Source: Mycobacterium sp. (lineage in GTDB: Bacteria; Actinomycetota; Actinomycetes; Mycobacteriales; Mycobacteriaceae). From it: a stretch of 6,843 bases of DNA. A program made the position numbers and the translations under genes. The number at the start of each line of letters is the position of its first letter. The first letter of the stretch is position 1. The notes under the pieces were generated by a model. That model had not been told where the DNA came from. It did no database searches and saw nothing but the letters and a program-made list of their open reading frames with translations. Location: assembly GCA_025965815.1 (NCBI GenBank), contig JAOPWF010000611.1, positions 1 through 6,843 of the forward strand, in the 5' to 3' direction. Of this stretch, positions 1-6,033 are shown one piece after another.

Positions 1-829
1 CGGCCGTGATGACCATCCGGTACAGCGATCCCGCCGACACGGTGACTCGCAACGTACGCACCCGCAACACCCGCAAATCGAGGAGCGGGTAGCGATACCG
101 CAACAGATGCCACACCGCGGCGGCAAGCAGGACGACCGCGACGCCACCACCGACGGCGACGTGCAGCCAGTTGGTGCCCTCGACCCGGATGCTTTCCAAC
201 GCGATCAGCGCTGCGGCGATGCCCGCTCCCATCAGCGCCAGCCCTCGCCAGTCCAGCGGCGCCGGGCGGGAGACGCCTTCGCCGCGGATCAGCCTCAGCG
301 ACAACAGGAATCCGACGATGCCGAGCGGGATGTTAACGATAAAAATCCACCGCCAGGAGCCCACGGTGGCAACGGCACCCCCAAGAATTGGGGCGAGCAC
401 GGGAGCTGCGAGCGCGGGCCAGGTGAGCCACGCGATCGCCCGGACCAGGTCGTCCTTCTTACTTGACCGCAACACGAGGAGGCGACCGACGGGCACCATC
501 ATGGCGCCGCCGATTCCTTGCACGACGCGCATCGCCACGAGCATCGGTAGCGACACGGCGGCCGCGCATCCGACAGATGCGAGGGTGAACAGCGCGACTG
601 CCGCGATGAAGACCCGGCGCGTCCCGAACCGATCGGCCATCCACCCGCTCACCGGGATGAGGACCGCGACGGTCACCAGATAGGCGGAGATCGCGATGTT
701 GACATCGACCGCATCCACCCCGAACGACGCAGAGATAAGCGGGATGGCCGGGGTGATGATGGTGGCGTCCAGGATCTCCATGAAGAGCGCGCCCGCAACC
801 AGGAGGGCCACTCCGCGTGGAACCGACAC
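1..829 (-). CDS. DHA2/EmrB-type MFS multidrug efflux transporter, N-terminal part (runs off the left edge)
   Basis: Proton-coupled drug exporter of the major facilitator superfamily in the cytoplasmic membrane, probably the 14-helix DHA2 branch. The frame is open for 276 codons from a GTG at 829 and has no stop before the window ends, so the C-terminal part is outside. Visible hallmarks, in order: ILDATIITPAIP in helix 1 (about residues 18-29); the motif A loop GWMADRFGTRRVF between helices 2 and 3; VVQGIGGAMMVPVGR in helix 4; a motif C-like APVLAPILGGAVA in helix 5; WRWIFIVNIPLG; PLDWRG; and YPLLDLRVLR. The last three are characteristic of this branch. The GTG start is chosen because AGGAGG lies 7 bases upstream and the protein begins directly with helix 1. 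No regulator gene is adjacent, although such pumps often have a TetR or MarR partner. Substrate cannot be told from sequence. Confidence 0.93.
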   Translation of the reverse strand, partial: MSVPRGVALLVAGALFMEILDATIITPAIPLISASFGVDAVDVNIAISAYLVTVAVLIPVSGWMADRFGTRRVFIAAVALFTLASVGCAAAVSLPMLVAMRVVQGIGGAMMVPVGRLLVLRSSKKDDLVRAIAWLTWPALAAPVLAPILGGAVATVGSWRWIFIVNIPLGIVGFLLSLRLIRGEGVSRPAPLDWRGLALMGAGIAAALIALESIRVEGTNWLHVAVGGGVAVVLLAAAVWHLLRYRYPLLDLRVLRVRTLRVTVSAGSLYRMVITA

Positions 830-836
830 GGTTGGG

Positions 837-842
837 CCTCCT
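837..842 (-). promoter_or_regulatory. Ribosome binding site that fixes the GTG start of the MFS gene
   Basis: On the minus strand the sequence reads AGGAGG, then 7 bases, then GTG at 829. It is a near-perfect Shine-Dalgarno match at normal spacing. No ATG start in the same frame upstream competes with it. Confidence 0.8.
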
Positions 843-1351
843 GAGGATCATCGATATTGCTCGGCAGCACCCGGACAGCTCGAACTTAGCGGCTGTCTCC
901 GTGGCCACGTCCGCTCAGCACCAGGAGTCAACCGCCGCCAGCGGCCGATCTTCGGACCGTCACACAACTGGTCGAGAATCGAACGCGGTGTAGACAGGGA
1001 CTACCGATGACACCACTGCGACCTCAGTGCCGAACAGGCCGCTCAACCTCCGATAACTATCGGGACCGAGTTCGGCGTTGTGGCAAATGTGACCCCAAAG
1101 CTTTGACGACTTACCGCAGGGCGGAGTCGTCGCCGAGGTTGTCCCGGGTCTCGTAGAAGTTGAGGTGGCGGTCCCCCGCTCGAGACCTGCCGTGTGGTAG
1201 GTATCGGGCGTTTCGCCAGGAACTCCTACAGCAAGGGGACCACCATGAAGAAGAGTAGCCAAATCCAGTCCGTTGACGCGAGCACATCGGCGGTTCCGTG
1301 CGATCGCCAACGTCAAGCGCCGACATCAACAAACCCGGAGTAATGCGGCGG
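843..1351. other. Gene-free stretch between the MFS transporter and the serine hydrolase
   Basis: About 500 bases with no reading frame I can defend. Open frames exist on both strands but have skewed composition and no recognisable motif. Two small items stand out. A 14-bp dyad at 1050-1063 (CCGATA, 2-base centre, TATCGG) could be an operator. A 32-codon frame at 1245-1343 (+) has AAGGGGA before its ATG, but its product (starting MKKSSQIQSVDAS) matches no family I know. The region contains the 5' upstream sequence of the MFS gene and the 3' flank of the serine hydrolase. It may hold eroded gene remains. Confidence 0.5.
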
Positions 1352-2593
1352 TCAGCCCACGAGGGATTGGTAGACGAGCTGGCGCAGGTGCTGGCGGATG
1401 GGATGGGTGCTGGAAGGCAGCAGCTGGGTGAAGAACATCGCCGTCAGCTCCTGGGCCGGGTCGACCCAGAACGCCGTGCTGGCCGCCCCGCCCCAAGCGA
1501 ACTCGCCCGCACTTGACAGCGTCTTGGCCTTCACCGGGTCCTTCAGCACCGAGAAGCCGAGCCCGAACCCGAAGCCGTTGAACGGCATCTCCGCGAACAG
1601 CGGCCGCCCGTAGGCTTCAAGATCCACGTCGCCGGGCAGGTGATTCCTCGTCATCAGCGCCACGGTGCGAGGGCTGAGCAACCGCACCCCGTCCAACTCG
1701 CCGCGGCCCAACAGGAACTGGGTGAACCGGTGGTAGTCCGAGGCCGTGGACACCAGCCCGCCGCCGCCCGACAGGCAGTCCGGGCGCCCGCGACCAAACG
1801 CGCCGAACTTGTCGTCCCGGACCGCCTTGTGCGTCCCCGGCTGCGGCACGTAGAGCGCGGCGAGATCCTCGCCCTCGACGCCGAACGATGTGTCGGTCAT
1901 GCCGAGCGGCGCGAAGATCCGCTGCGTGAAGAACTCATCGAGCGGCTGCCCGGACACGACTTCGACCAGCCTGCCGAGCACGTCCGAAGAGACCGAATAG
2001 TTCCATTCGGTGCCCGGTTGAAACACCAGCGGCAGCTGGGCCCATTTTTCGACGCACCCAGCGAGATCCAATCCTGGTGGGCTGCCCCATTCGAACCCGC
2101 CCGCGCGGTACATCGCATCGACCGGGTGCGCATGGTGGAACCCGTAGGTCAGGCCCGAGGTGTGGGTGAGCAGATGCCACACCCGGACCGGTTCGGTCGC
2201 CGGCTCGGTGAGTGAGTTGAGCGCCGAACCCCTGACATAGACCCGGGGTTGCGCGAACTCGGGCAGCCAGCGTGCTATCGGATCGGTCAGGTCAAAGGCG
2301 CCCTCTTCGAAGAGCATCATCGCCGCAACCGAGGTGACCGGCTTGGTCATAGAGAAAAGGCGCCACAAGGTGTCGACCTCGACCGGCCGCGCGGCCTCGA
2401 CGTCGGCGTACCCGCACCAGGACAGGTGCGCGATCTTGCCCCGGCGAGTGACCACGATGAGCCAGCCGGGCAACTGCCCCTTGTCGACATACCGGGCGAA
2501 ATGCCGGTCGATCCGCTCGAGTCGGGCCGCATCGAAGCCGGCTTCCTCGGCCTCCGTGTCCACCTTCAGCTCCATCGCCATGGGTGGCATCAT
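1352..2593 (-). CDS. Serine hydrolase, family VIII esterase / class C beta-lactamase-like
   Basis: 413-residue cytosolic enzyme of the beta-lactamase (PF00144) superfamily, of the kind that acts as an esterase and rarely as a true beta-lactamase. Catalytic signatures: S-M-T-K at residues 81-84 (nucleophile Ser81, Lys84); Y-S-V at 199-201, the tyrosine motif in the form typical of family VIII esterases rather than the Y-x-N of beta-lactamases; and W-G-G at 367-369 in place of K-T-G. Supporting blocks are LLTHTSGL (141-148), FQPGTEWNYSVSSDVLG (191-207) and the Gly-rich SGGGGLVSTASDYHRF (275-290). There is no signal peptide, lipobox or transmembrane segment, and the length is normal. The start is uncertain: ATG codons occur at residues 1, 2, 5 and 7, none with a strong ribosome site. 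It diverges from the RHH/PHB-esterase pair across a 286-base spacer. Mycobacterial 'Lip' esterases include such proteins, but the natural substrate is unknown. Confidence 0.93.
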   Translation of the reverse strand: MMPPMAMELKVDTEAEEAGFDAARLERIDRHFARYVDKGQLPGWLIVVTRRGKIAHLSWCGYADVEAARPVEVDTLWRLFSMTKPVTSVAAMMLFEEGAFDLTDPIARWLPEFAQPRVYVRGSALNSLTEPATEPVRVWHLLTHTSGLTYGFHHAHPVDAMYRAGGFEWGSPPGLDLAGCVEKWAQLPLVFQPGTEWNYSVSSDVLGRLVEVVSGQPLDEFFTQRIFAPLGMTDTSFGVEGEDLAALYVPQPGTHKAVRDDKFGAFGRGRPDCLSGGGGLVSTASDYHRFTQFLLGRGELDGVRLLSPRTVALMTRNHLPGDVDLEAYGRPLFAEMPFNGFGFGLGFSVLKDPVKAKTLSSAGEFAWGGAASTAFWVDPAQELTAMFFTQLLPSSTHPIRQHLRQLVYQSLVG

Positions 2594-2833
2594 CGACTCG
2601 CCGACGACGCGACGTCAACGGGGCCGCACCGCTACGCCACGCGGCTCAACACCGCGAGGCCGGCGCGTGCACTGGCTCAGGGACACCACGCGGTGTTGCT
2701 GTCTCAGCTCGTATTCCTGCAGTTCTGTGCGGCGACGGGTCTCCGAGATTCGGCAGCAGTTGAGCCGCGACCACGTCCGATGTCGCTGTTGGGCGGGGCC
2801 CGAGCGCCAGATCGTCATCGCTATGGCACTCCC
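2594..2833. other. Divergent intergenic spacer between serine hydrolase and RHH regulator
   Basis: 240 bases up to the operator-like repeat. They carry the upstream region of the leftward serine hydrolase and part of the upstream region of the rightward regulator. Long overlapping open frames cross it on both strands but show no family motif, and I treat them as chance frames in GC-rich DNA. A 10+10 perfect inverted repeat (CAACACCGCG at 2647-2656, CGCGGTGTTG at 2689-2698, 32 bases apart) sits 54 bases upstream of the hydrolase start. No clear sigma-factor promoter could be assigned. Confidence 0.45.
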
Positions 2834-2862
2834 TACCATCCTGTGGGATGGTAATAGGATGG
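2834..2862 (+). promoter_or_regulatory. Probable RHH operator: perfect 8+8 inverted repeat plus a third half-site
   Basis: TACCATCC (2834-2841), a TGTG centre and GGATGGTA (2846-2853) form a perfect inverted repeat ending 26 bases before the RHH gene's ATG at 2880. The inner half-site GGATGG recurs as a direct copy at 2857-2862, 11 bases after the copy at 2846-2851. So there are three CCATCC/GGATGG half-sites about one helical turn apart. RHH proteins commonly bind tandem half-sites as cooperative dimers and repress their own promoters. A weak minus-10-like TAGGAT overlaps the third half-site at 2855-2860. Assignment to this regulator is inferred from position. Confidence 0.55.
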
Positions 2863-2879
2863 CTGCGAGAGGGGAACCG

Positions 2880-3275
2880 ATGGCCGAGGTCGACAAGAGT
2901 GAAAAGATCACGATCAACATAGGTATGGTCGACCTCGGCCAGATTGACCTGCTCGTCGACGAGGGCTTCTACGCCAACCGCACAGACTTCATCCGTACAG
3001 CGATCCGGCGTCAGCTCGAAAGCCGCGCCAACGCGGTTAACGACACGGTGGCGCGCCGAGCGCTGATACTCGGCACACAGCACCTCAGCCGCCGTGATCT
3101 CGAGGAACTCCGCGACGCGGGACAGACGGTCGAACTACACGTCCTCGGGCTGGCGACGATCGCTAACGATGTGAGCCCCGAGCTCGCGCTCACGACCATC
3201 GCCTCGGTCGAGGTGCTCGGCGCCTTCCGGGCGCCGAGGGCGGTCAAGGCAGCCCTTGCCACCCGCACGACCTGA
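2880..3275 (+). CDS. Ribbon-helix-helix (CopG-type) transcriptional regulator paired with a PHB-depolymerase-family esterase
   Basis: 131-residue DNA-binding protein. An N-terminal RHH fold is readable: strand EKITINIG (8-15), helix [14 protein letters not shown] (17-29), turn FYANRTD (30-36), helix [14 protein letters not shown] (37-49). The '[15 protein letters not shown]' region matches a recurrent subfamily of CopG-like regulators. The C-terminal half (about 55-125) is an extra domain ending in a conserved-looking [28 protein letters not shown] stretch seen here at 91-118; it may be an oligomerisation or effector domain, which is inference. The ATG at 2880 is chosen because GAGAGGGGA precedes it; an in-frame ATG at 2859 lies inside the operator-like repeat and lacks a ribosome site. 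It lies 59 bases upstream of the esterase, probably co-transcribed, and probably autoregulated through the repeat at 2834-2862. Confidence 0.9.
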   Translation: MAEVDKSEKITINIGMVDLGQIDLLVDEGFYANRTDFIRTAIRRQLESRANAVNDTVARRALILGTQHLSRRDLEELRDAGQTVELHVLGLATIANDVSPELALTTIASVEVLGAFRAPRAVKAALATRTT

Positions 3276-3334
3276 GCCGTCACACGGCACCGACCGACCG
3301 GTCGACGTCGATATCACACCCGAAGGGGGCTCGC

Positions 3335-4516
3335 ATGGATGACCACCGCTTAGCCGGCATGTCCGAAGCTCTGAGGCTCACTCGCGCAGGACAGTTGACG
3401 CAGGCGTTCGCGGTCCTGCAGCGCACGCTCGGGACCGCACCTCCGGTGGGGCCGGACGGCACCAGCGCGCAAGTCCGCGGACGCGCCCCGGGCAGCCACC
3501 AATCTCTGCCCTCGGCATGGCGCACCACGCCAAGGCCCAGCGGCCTACTCGACAACCTCCGGGGCACGCTCACCTCGAAGCCCGGAGCAGGCCTGCCCAA
3601 CGGGTTGACCAAGCTGCTCACCGCCAGCCTCCCTGCCACGCAGCCCGGCGCAGCGGCGGCGGCGGCCGCACCCGGCGGTGAGATTCGCCACCTGAGCCAC
3701 ACCGACCCAGCGGGGACGAGGAGCTATGACCTCTATATCCCTACCGGCTACACCGGTGCGCCGGTGCCGCTGATCATCGTCCTGCACGGCGGCAAGCAGG
3801 ACGTGACCGACTTCGCCGCCGGCACCCGGATGAACGACCTCGCCGAGCAGCACACGTTCCTCGTCGCCTACCCACAGCAGTCCGCCACGGCCAACGGCGG
3901 CGGGTACTGGAACTGGTTCTCCCCCGCCGACCAGCAGGCAGGCTCCGGCGAGCCTGCGATAATCGCCGGCATCACCCGTCAGATCATGGCCGACCACGAA
4001 ATCGACGCCGCCAGAGTGTATGTCGCCGGACTCTCCGCCGGGGGCGCCATGGCGGCGGTGATGGCCGCGACCTACCCGCAGCTCTATGCCGGGGTCGGGG
4101 TCCATTCCGGCATCGCCTACGGCGCGGCACGTGACGCCGCGTCGGCGTTCGCTGCCATGCGGACCGGCGGCTCACCGGTTCGGGGCGGCCAAGTGCCCTT
4201 GATTGTGTTCCACGGCGACCGCGACACGATCGTGGCGCCGGTCAACGCCGAGAACCTTGTCGCCGCCCGGCTCGCCACGGCCGATCCCTCGGTGTCGGAC
4301 ACGACGCACCTCCACGAGCGGAGCACCCGCCACGCCTGCACCCGCACTGTGCACACCGACGTCGACGGCATCGTCCTCGCTGAGTCCTGGAAGGTGCATG
4401 GCGGCGGGCATGCGTGGTATGGAGGGAGCTCGGTCGGGTCCTACACCGACCCGATGGGCCCCGATGCTTCCGCCGAAATGGTTCGGTTCTTCCTCGGGCA
4501 GCGCCGCACATCCTGA
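3335..4516 (+). CDS. PHB depolymerase family esterase (alpha/beta hydrolase), probably intracellular
   Basis: 393-residue alpha/beta hydrolase of the Esterase_phb family, expected to cleave short-chain polyhydroxyalkanoates or related esters. Residues 1-33 ([22 protein letters not shown]) form an amphipathic start typical of the non-secreted members. Residues 34-115 are a Pro/Gly/Ala-rich linker with a seven-Ala run at 106-112. The catalytic domain starts near 117: oxyanion-hole LHGGKQD (150-156), lipase box GLSAG with nucleophile Ser234, HGDRDTIV with probable catalytic Asp297, and GGGHAW with catalytic His359. There is no signal peptide, unlike secreted depolymerases. AAGGGGG precedes the ATG by 5 bases. 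It follows the RHH gene by 59 bases; that gap holds a 10-bp palindrome CGACCGGTCG (3295-3304). Substrate is inferred from the family; feruloyl or other ester activity is possible. Confidence 0.92.
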   Translation: MDDHRLAGMSEALRLTRAGQLTQAFAVLQRTLGTAPPVGPDGTSAQVRGRAPGSHQSLPSAWRTTPRPSGLLDNLRGTLTSKPGAGLPNGLTKLLTASLPATQPGAAAAAAAPGGEIRHLSHTDPAGTRSYDLYIPTGYTGAPVPLIIVLHGGKQDVTDFAAGTRMNDLAEQHTFLVAYPQQSATANGGGYWNWFSPADQQAGSGEPAIIAGITRQIMADHEIDAARVYVAGLSAGGAMAAVMAATYPQLYAGVGVHSGIAYGAARDAASAFAAMRTGGSPVRGGQVPLIVFHGDRDTIVAPVNAENLVAARLATADPSVSDTTHLHERSTRHACTRTVHTDVDGIVLAESWKVHGGGHAWYGGSSVGSYTDPMGPDASAEMVRFFLGQRRTS

Positions 4517-4525
4517 GCGACGGTG

Positions 4526-4547
4526 CGGGCCTTGACCGCCCGGCCCG
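4526..4547 (+). terminator. Possible GC-rich hairpin terminator after the PHB-type esterase
   Basis: CGGGCC (4526-4531) and GGCCCG (4542-4547) can pair around a 10-base loop, beginning 10 bases after the esterase stop. All six pairs are G-C. No T-run follows, which is common in actinobacterial hairpins but makes the call weak. Confidence 0.3.
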
Positions 4548-4586
4548 GCACGATGCCGACGACACCGCGCGCCAGAAGCTCATCAC

Positions 4587-5506
4587 ATGATCGGCACGGT
4601 CGCCCGCACATCACTGCTTCTGGCGACGCGCCCGCGACGTCATCGACCGGTCTCACCTGGACTCAGTGATTGCCGAGATCGTTGCGGCCAGATCTCTGAA
4701 CTTGAAGGAGATCGCAACACGGCTCAGGCCCCTGATCGTGGCTACCGTGTCGCAATCCAAACCTGGGTCCTGAGGGTCGGTCGGAGGACGATTCTTGTCG
4801 ACACTGGAATCGGTAACGACCGCCAACGCCCTCAGATGCCCGTGTTCGCCGGCCTGCAAACAGTGTTTCTGCAACGGTTGAGCTCCGTCGGAGTCAACGC
4901 GGCCGACGTCGACTTAGTGGTCAACACTCATATCCACGCCGACCACGTCGGCTGGAATACGCGACTCGAGGGCGACACCTTCGTCCCCACATTTCCCAAC
5001 GCGACATACTTGATCCCGCAACGCGATTACGACTATTTCCGGCCCGATAATGCCGAGAAAATGCGGCCCCCGCGCTCTGAGGATGAGCGATGGCGTTTCG
5101 AAGGTAGCCGTTTGGTTTTAGCGACGGCATCGCCCCGGTCGTGGAAGCCGGCCAAGCTTACCGGTGGGACGGCGAGCACTGGATCGGTGACACGTTGCGT
5201 CTCGCGCTTGCCCCAGGGCACACGCCCGGCTCCTCAGTGCTCTGGCTCGAAGGCGGTAATGGTGCTGTATTCATTGGTGATCTCATGCACACGCCGGTGC
5301 AGATAGCGCGCCCCGACGACGCATGCGCGTTCGACCTCGACGTTGACACTGCCCGCACTACCCGCCGCGCACTGCTGTCGGCGGCGGCACACAGCCACAT
5401 CATGCTGTTCCCGGCACACTTCGCCGGACATGGGGCCCTAACAATCGACGTGGACGGAACCGAGGGATTCGACATAGGAGAATGGGCAGAATTCGGCACG
5501 CTCTGA
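4587..5506 (+). pseudogene. MBL-fold metallo-hydrolase, frameshifted and with an abnormal N-terminus
   Basis: Zinc-dependent hydrolase of the metallo-beta-lactamase fold, in a branch related to lactonase-like enzymes. Two frames together give the protein. The first (4587 to about 5119) holds TILVDTGIGNDRQRP, the metal motif THIHADHVGWN (ligand codons from 4929 to 4946) and FPNATYLIPQRDY. The second (about 5118-5506) holds DGIAPVVEAG, APGHTPGSS (ligand His at 5219), IGDLMH and FPAHFAGHG. The break lies at the T4 tract 5116-5119: one extra T would give a continuous LVFSDGIAPVVEAG. Family similarity begins only near 4734; the residues before it (4587-4733) are Arg-rich and unlike the usual first beta strands, and the ATG at 4587 has no good ribosome site. 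All visible metal ligands survive, so decay looks recent, or the shift is a sequencing error. Third positions use more A/T than the neighbours. Confidence 0.8.
4591..4773 (+). other. Coding-like fragment of unknown origin overlapping the 5' end of the metallo-hydrolase
   Basis: In the frame one base ahead of the metallo-hydrolase, between a TGA at 4588 and a TGA at 4771, the translation contains RSHLDSVIAEIVAARSLNL followed by KEIATRLRPLI. It has helical, protein-like composition, and the LNLKEIATRL part resembles a helix-turn-helix. No start codon with a ribosome site is evident, and I do not recognise the family. It could be a remnant of a gene that was interrupted where the metallo-hydrolase sequence begins (about 4734), or a chance frame. 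Confidence 0.25.
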
Positions 5507-5874
5507 CCGCTGGAAGCCGTACGGCCCGTTGTGGATTCGAATCCGAGTCGCGAGCAGCCATCCAACTCTCCTCCCAAGCCGGGGCCGCACTGTGCCGGGT
5601 TGTTGACGAAGCACTGATGCAGTCTCCCATGCTGGCAGCACTAGATCTTTCCGCCGTGACCCGCATTAATGATTCGGGCATCGATGCCCTGGTTTTGGCC
5701 GCCCAAATGACGGGCGAGTCCGATATCGCGCTGTTCCTCGTGGGCGCACCATCAGCCCCGGGAGCGACTGTCCTAGGAGCCTGGATTGAGCGAGCTCTTC
5801 GAGTTTTCGGCGTCAATCGATGGTTGCTTCGAACGCGAGTCGCCGGCGAGGCGGACTTCGAAGCAAACTCGTGA
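5482..5874 (+). CDS. STAS-domain protein (anti-sigma-factor-antagonist-like), possibly degenerate at the N-terminus
   Basis: 130-codon frame whose central part resembles a STAS domain, the fold of SpoIIAA/RsbV-type anti-anti-sigma factors. The match is LCRVVDEALMQSPMLAALDLSAVTRINDSGIDALVLAA, quoted here in two pieces: LCRVVDEALMQSP, then AALDLSAVTRINDSGIDAL. This corresponds to the usual helix, strand and 'D-S-S-G-L' loop; here the loop reads N-D-S-G, keeping the serine that is phosphorylated in SpoIIAA. LFLVGAP and LRVFGVNRWL fit the last strand and helix. The first 35-40 residues are not STAS-like. The ATG at 5482 overlaps the metallo-hydrolase end by 25 bases and its AGGAG is only 1 base away, so a later start such as the ATG at 5617 is possible but would truncate the domain. 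No anti-sigma or kinase partner is in the window. Confidence 0.5.
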   Translation: MGRIRHALTAGSRTARCGFESESRAAIQLSSQAGAALCRVVDEALMQSPMLAALDLSAVTRINDSGIDALVLAAQMTGESDIALFLVGAPSAPGATVLGAWIERALRVFGVNRWLLRTRVAGEADFEANS

Positions 5875-5925
5875 GCCCGACACCGAGCCGTTAACGCAAG
5901 TACTGATCGTCGGGTCCTCCCGCCT

Positions 5926-6006
5926 CATGCCAACGCTTGTAGGCCAACAGGTGTTGACAAGCGGTGCGGGACGCGTCCATCATTGGTGCCAACAAGCGTT
6001 GACATG
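5926..6006. repeat. Three copies of a 19-bp dyad element (one inverted, two direct) upstream of the ICMT-like gene
   Basis: Copy C at 5988-6006 reads GCCAACAAGCGTTGACATG. Copy B at 5943-5961 is a direct copy with about 16 of 19 matches (GCCAACAGGTGTTGACAAG). Copy A at 5926-5944 is inverted, with 17 of 19 matches to copy C. Each copy contains a CAAC...GTTG dyad, perfect CAACA/TGTTG in copy B. A and B touch; C lies 26 bases after B. The array ends 11 bases before the ribosome site of the ICMT-like gene, which suggests operators for an unseen regulator, possibly TetR-like. A short stem-loop or MITE remnant is an alternative. Confidence 0.6.
5954..5983 (+). promoter_or_regulatory. Candidate housekeeping promoter for the ICMT-like gene
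   Basis: A perfect minus-35 TTGACA at 5954-5959 is followed after 18 bases by CATCAT at 5978-5983, which matches four of six minus-10 positions. Transcription would start near 5990 with a leader of about 44 bases. The minus-35 lies inside repeat copy B and the start site inside copy C, the geometry expected of a repressed promoter. Confidence 0.4.
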
Positions 6007-6017
6007 GCAGTTCAACG

Positions 6018-6025
6018 AAGGAGGT
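6018..6025 (+). promoter_or_regulatory. Strong ribosome binding site deciding the start at 6034
   Basis: AAGGAGGT with 8 bases to ATG 6034. In-frame alternatives upstream (TTG 5983, ATG 6004) lie in the repeat array and lack such a site. Confidence 0.8.
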
Positions 6026-6033
6026 CAAGTCAA

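Noticed and set aside
1111..1332. Minus-strand 73-codon frame ending in NFYETRDNLGDDSALR
   Set aside because: The tail looks protein-like but the rest is Ser/Arg/Cys-rich and unrecognisable, with no ribosome site. At most an eroded gene end.
1245..1343. 32-codon small gene with an AAGGGGA ribosome-site-like sequence
   Set aside because: Too short, no recognisable motif and no conservation evidence; kept only as a note in the gene-free stretch.
2334..2879. Long N-terminal extension of the RHH regulator frame (open frame from 2334)
   Set aside because: It overlaps the serine hydrolase on the other strand and has non-protein-like composition; the ATG at 2880 has the ribosome site and begins the RHH fold.
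5110..5120. Programmed minus-1 ribosomal frameshift in the metallo-hydrolase
   Set aside because: The T4 context does not follow the X-XXY-YYZ heptamer and I see no clear downstream stem or upstream Shine-Dalgarno stimulator.
5531..5560. tRNA T-arm-like GGATTCGAATCC, suggesting a tRNA fragment or att site
   Set aside because: It is a 12-bp palindrome, but the flanking bases do not form the T-stem, there is no D-arm or acceptor pairing upstream, and it lies inside the STAS-like frame.
5926..6006. Integron attC-like recombination site
   Set aside because: The arms do not carry the RYYYAAC and GTTRRRY core consensus and there is no integrase or cassette pattern.
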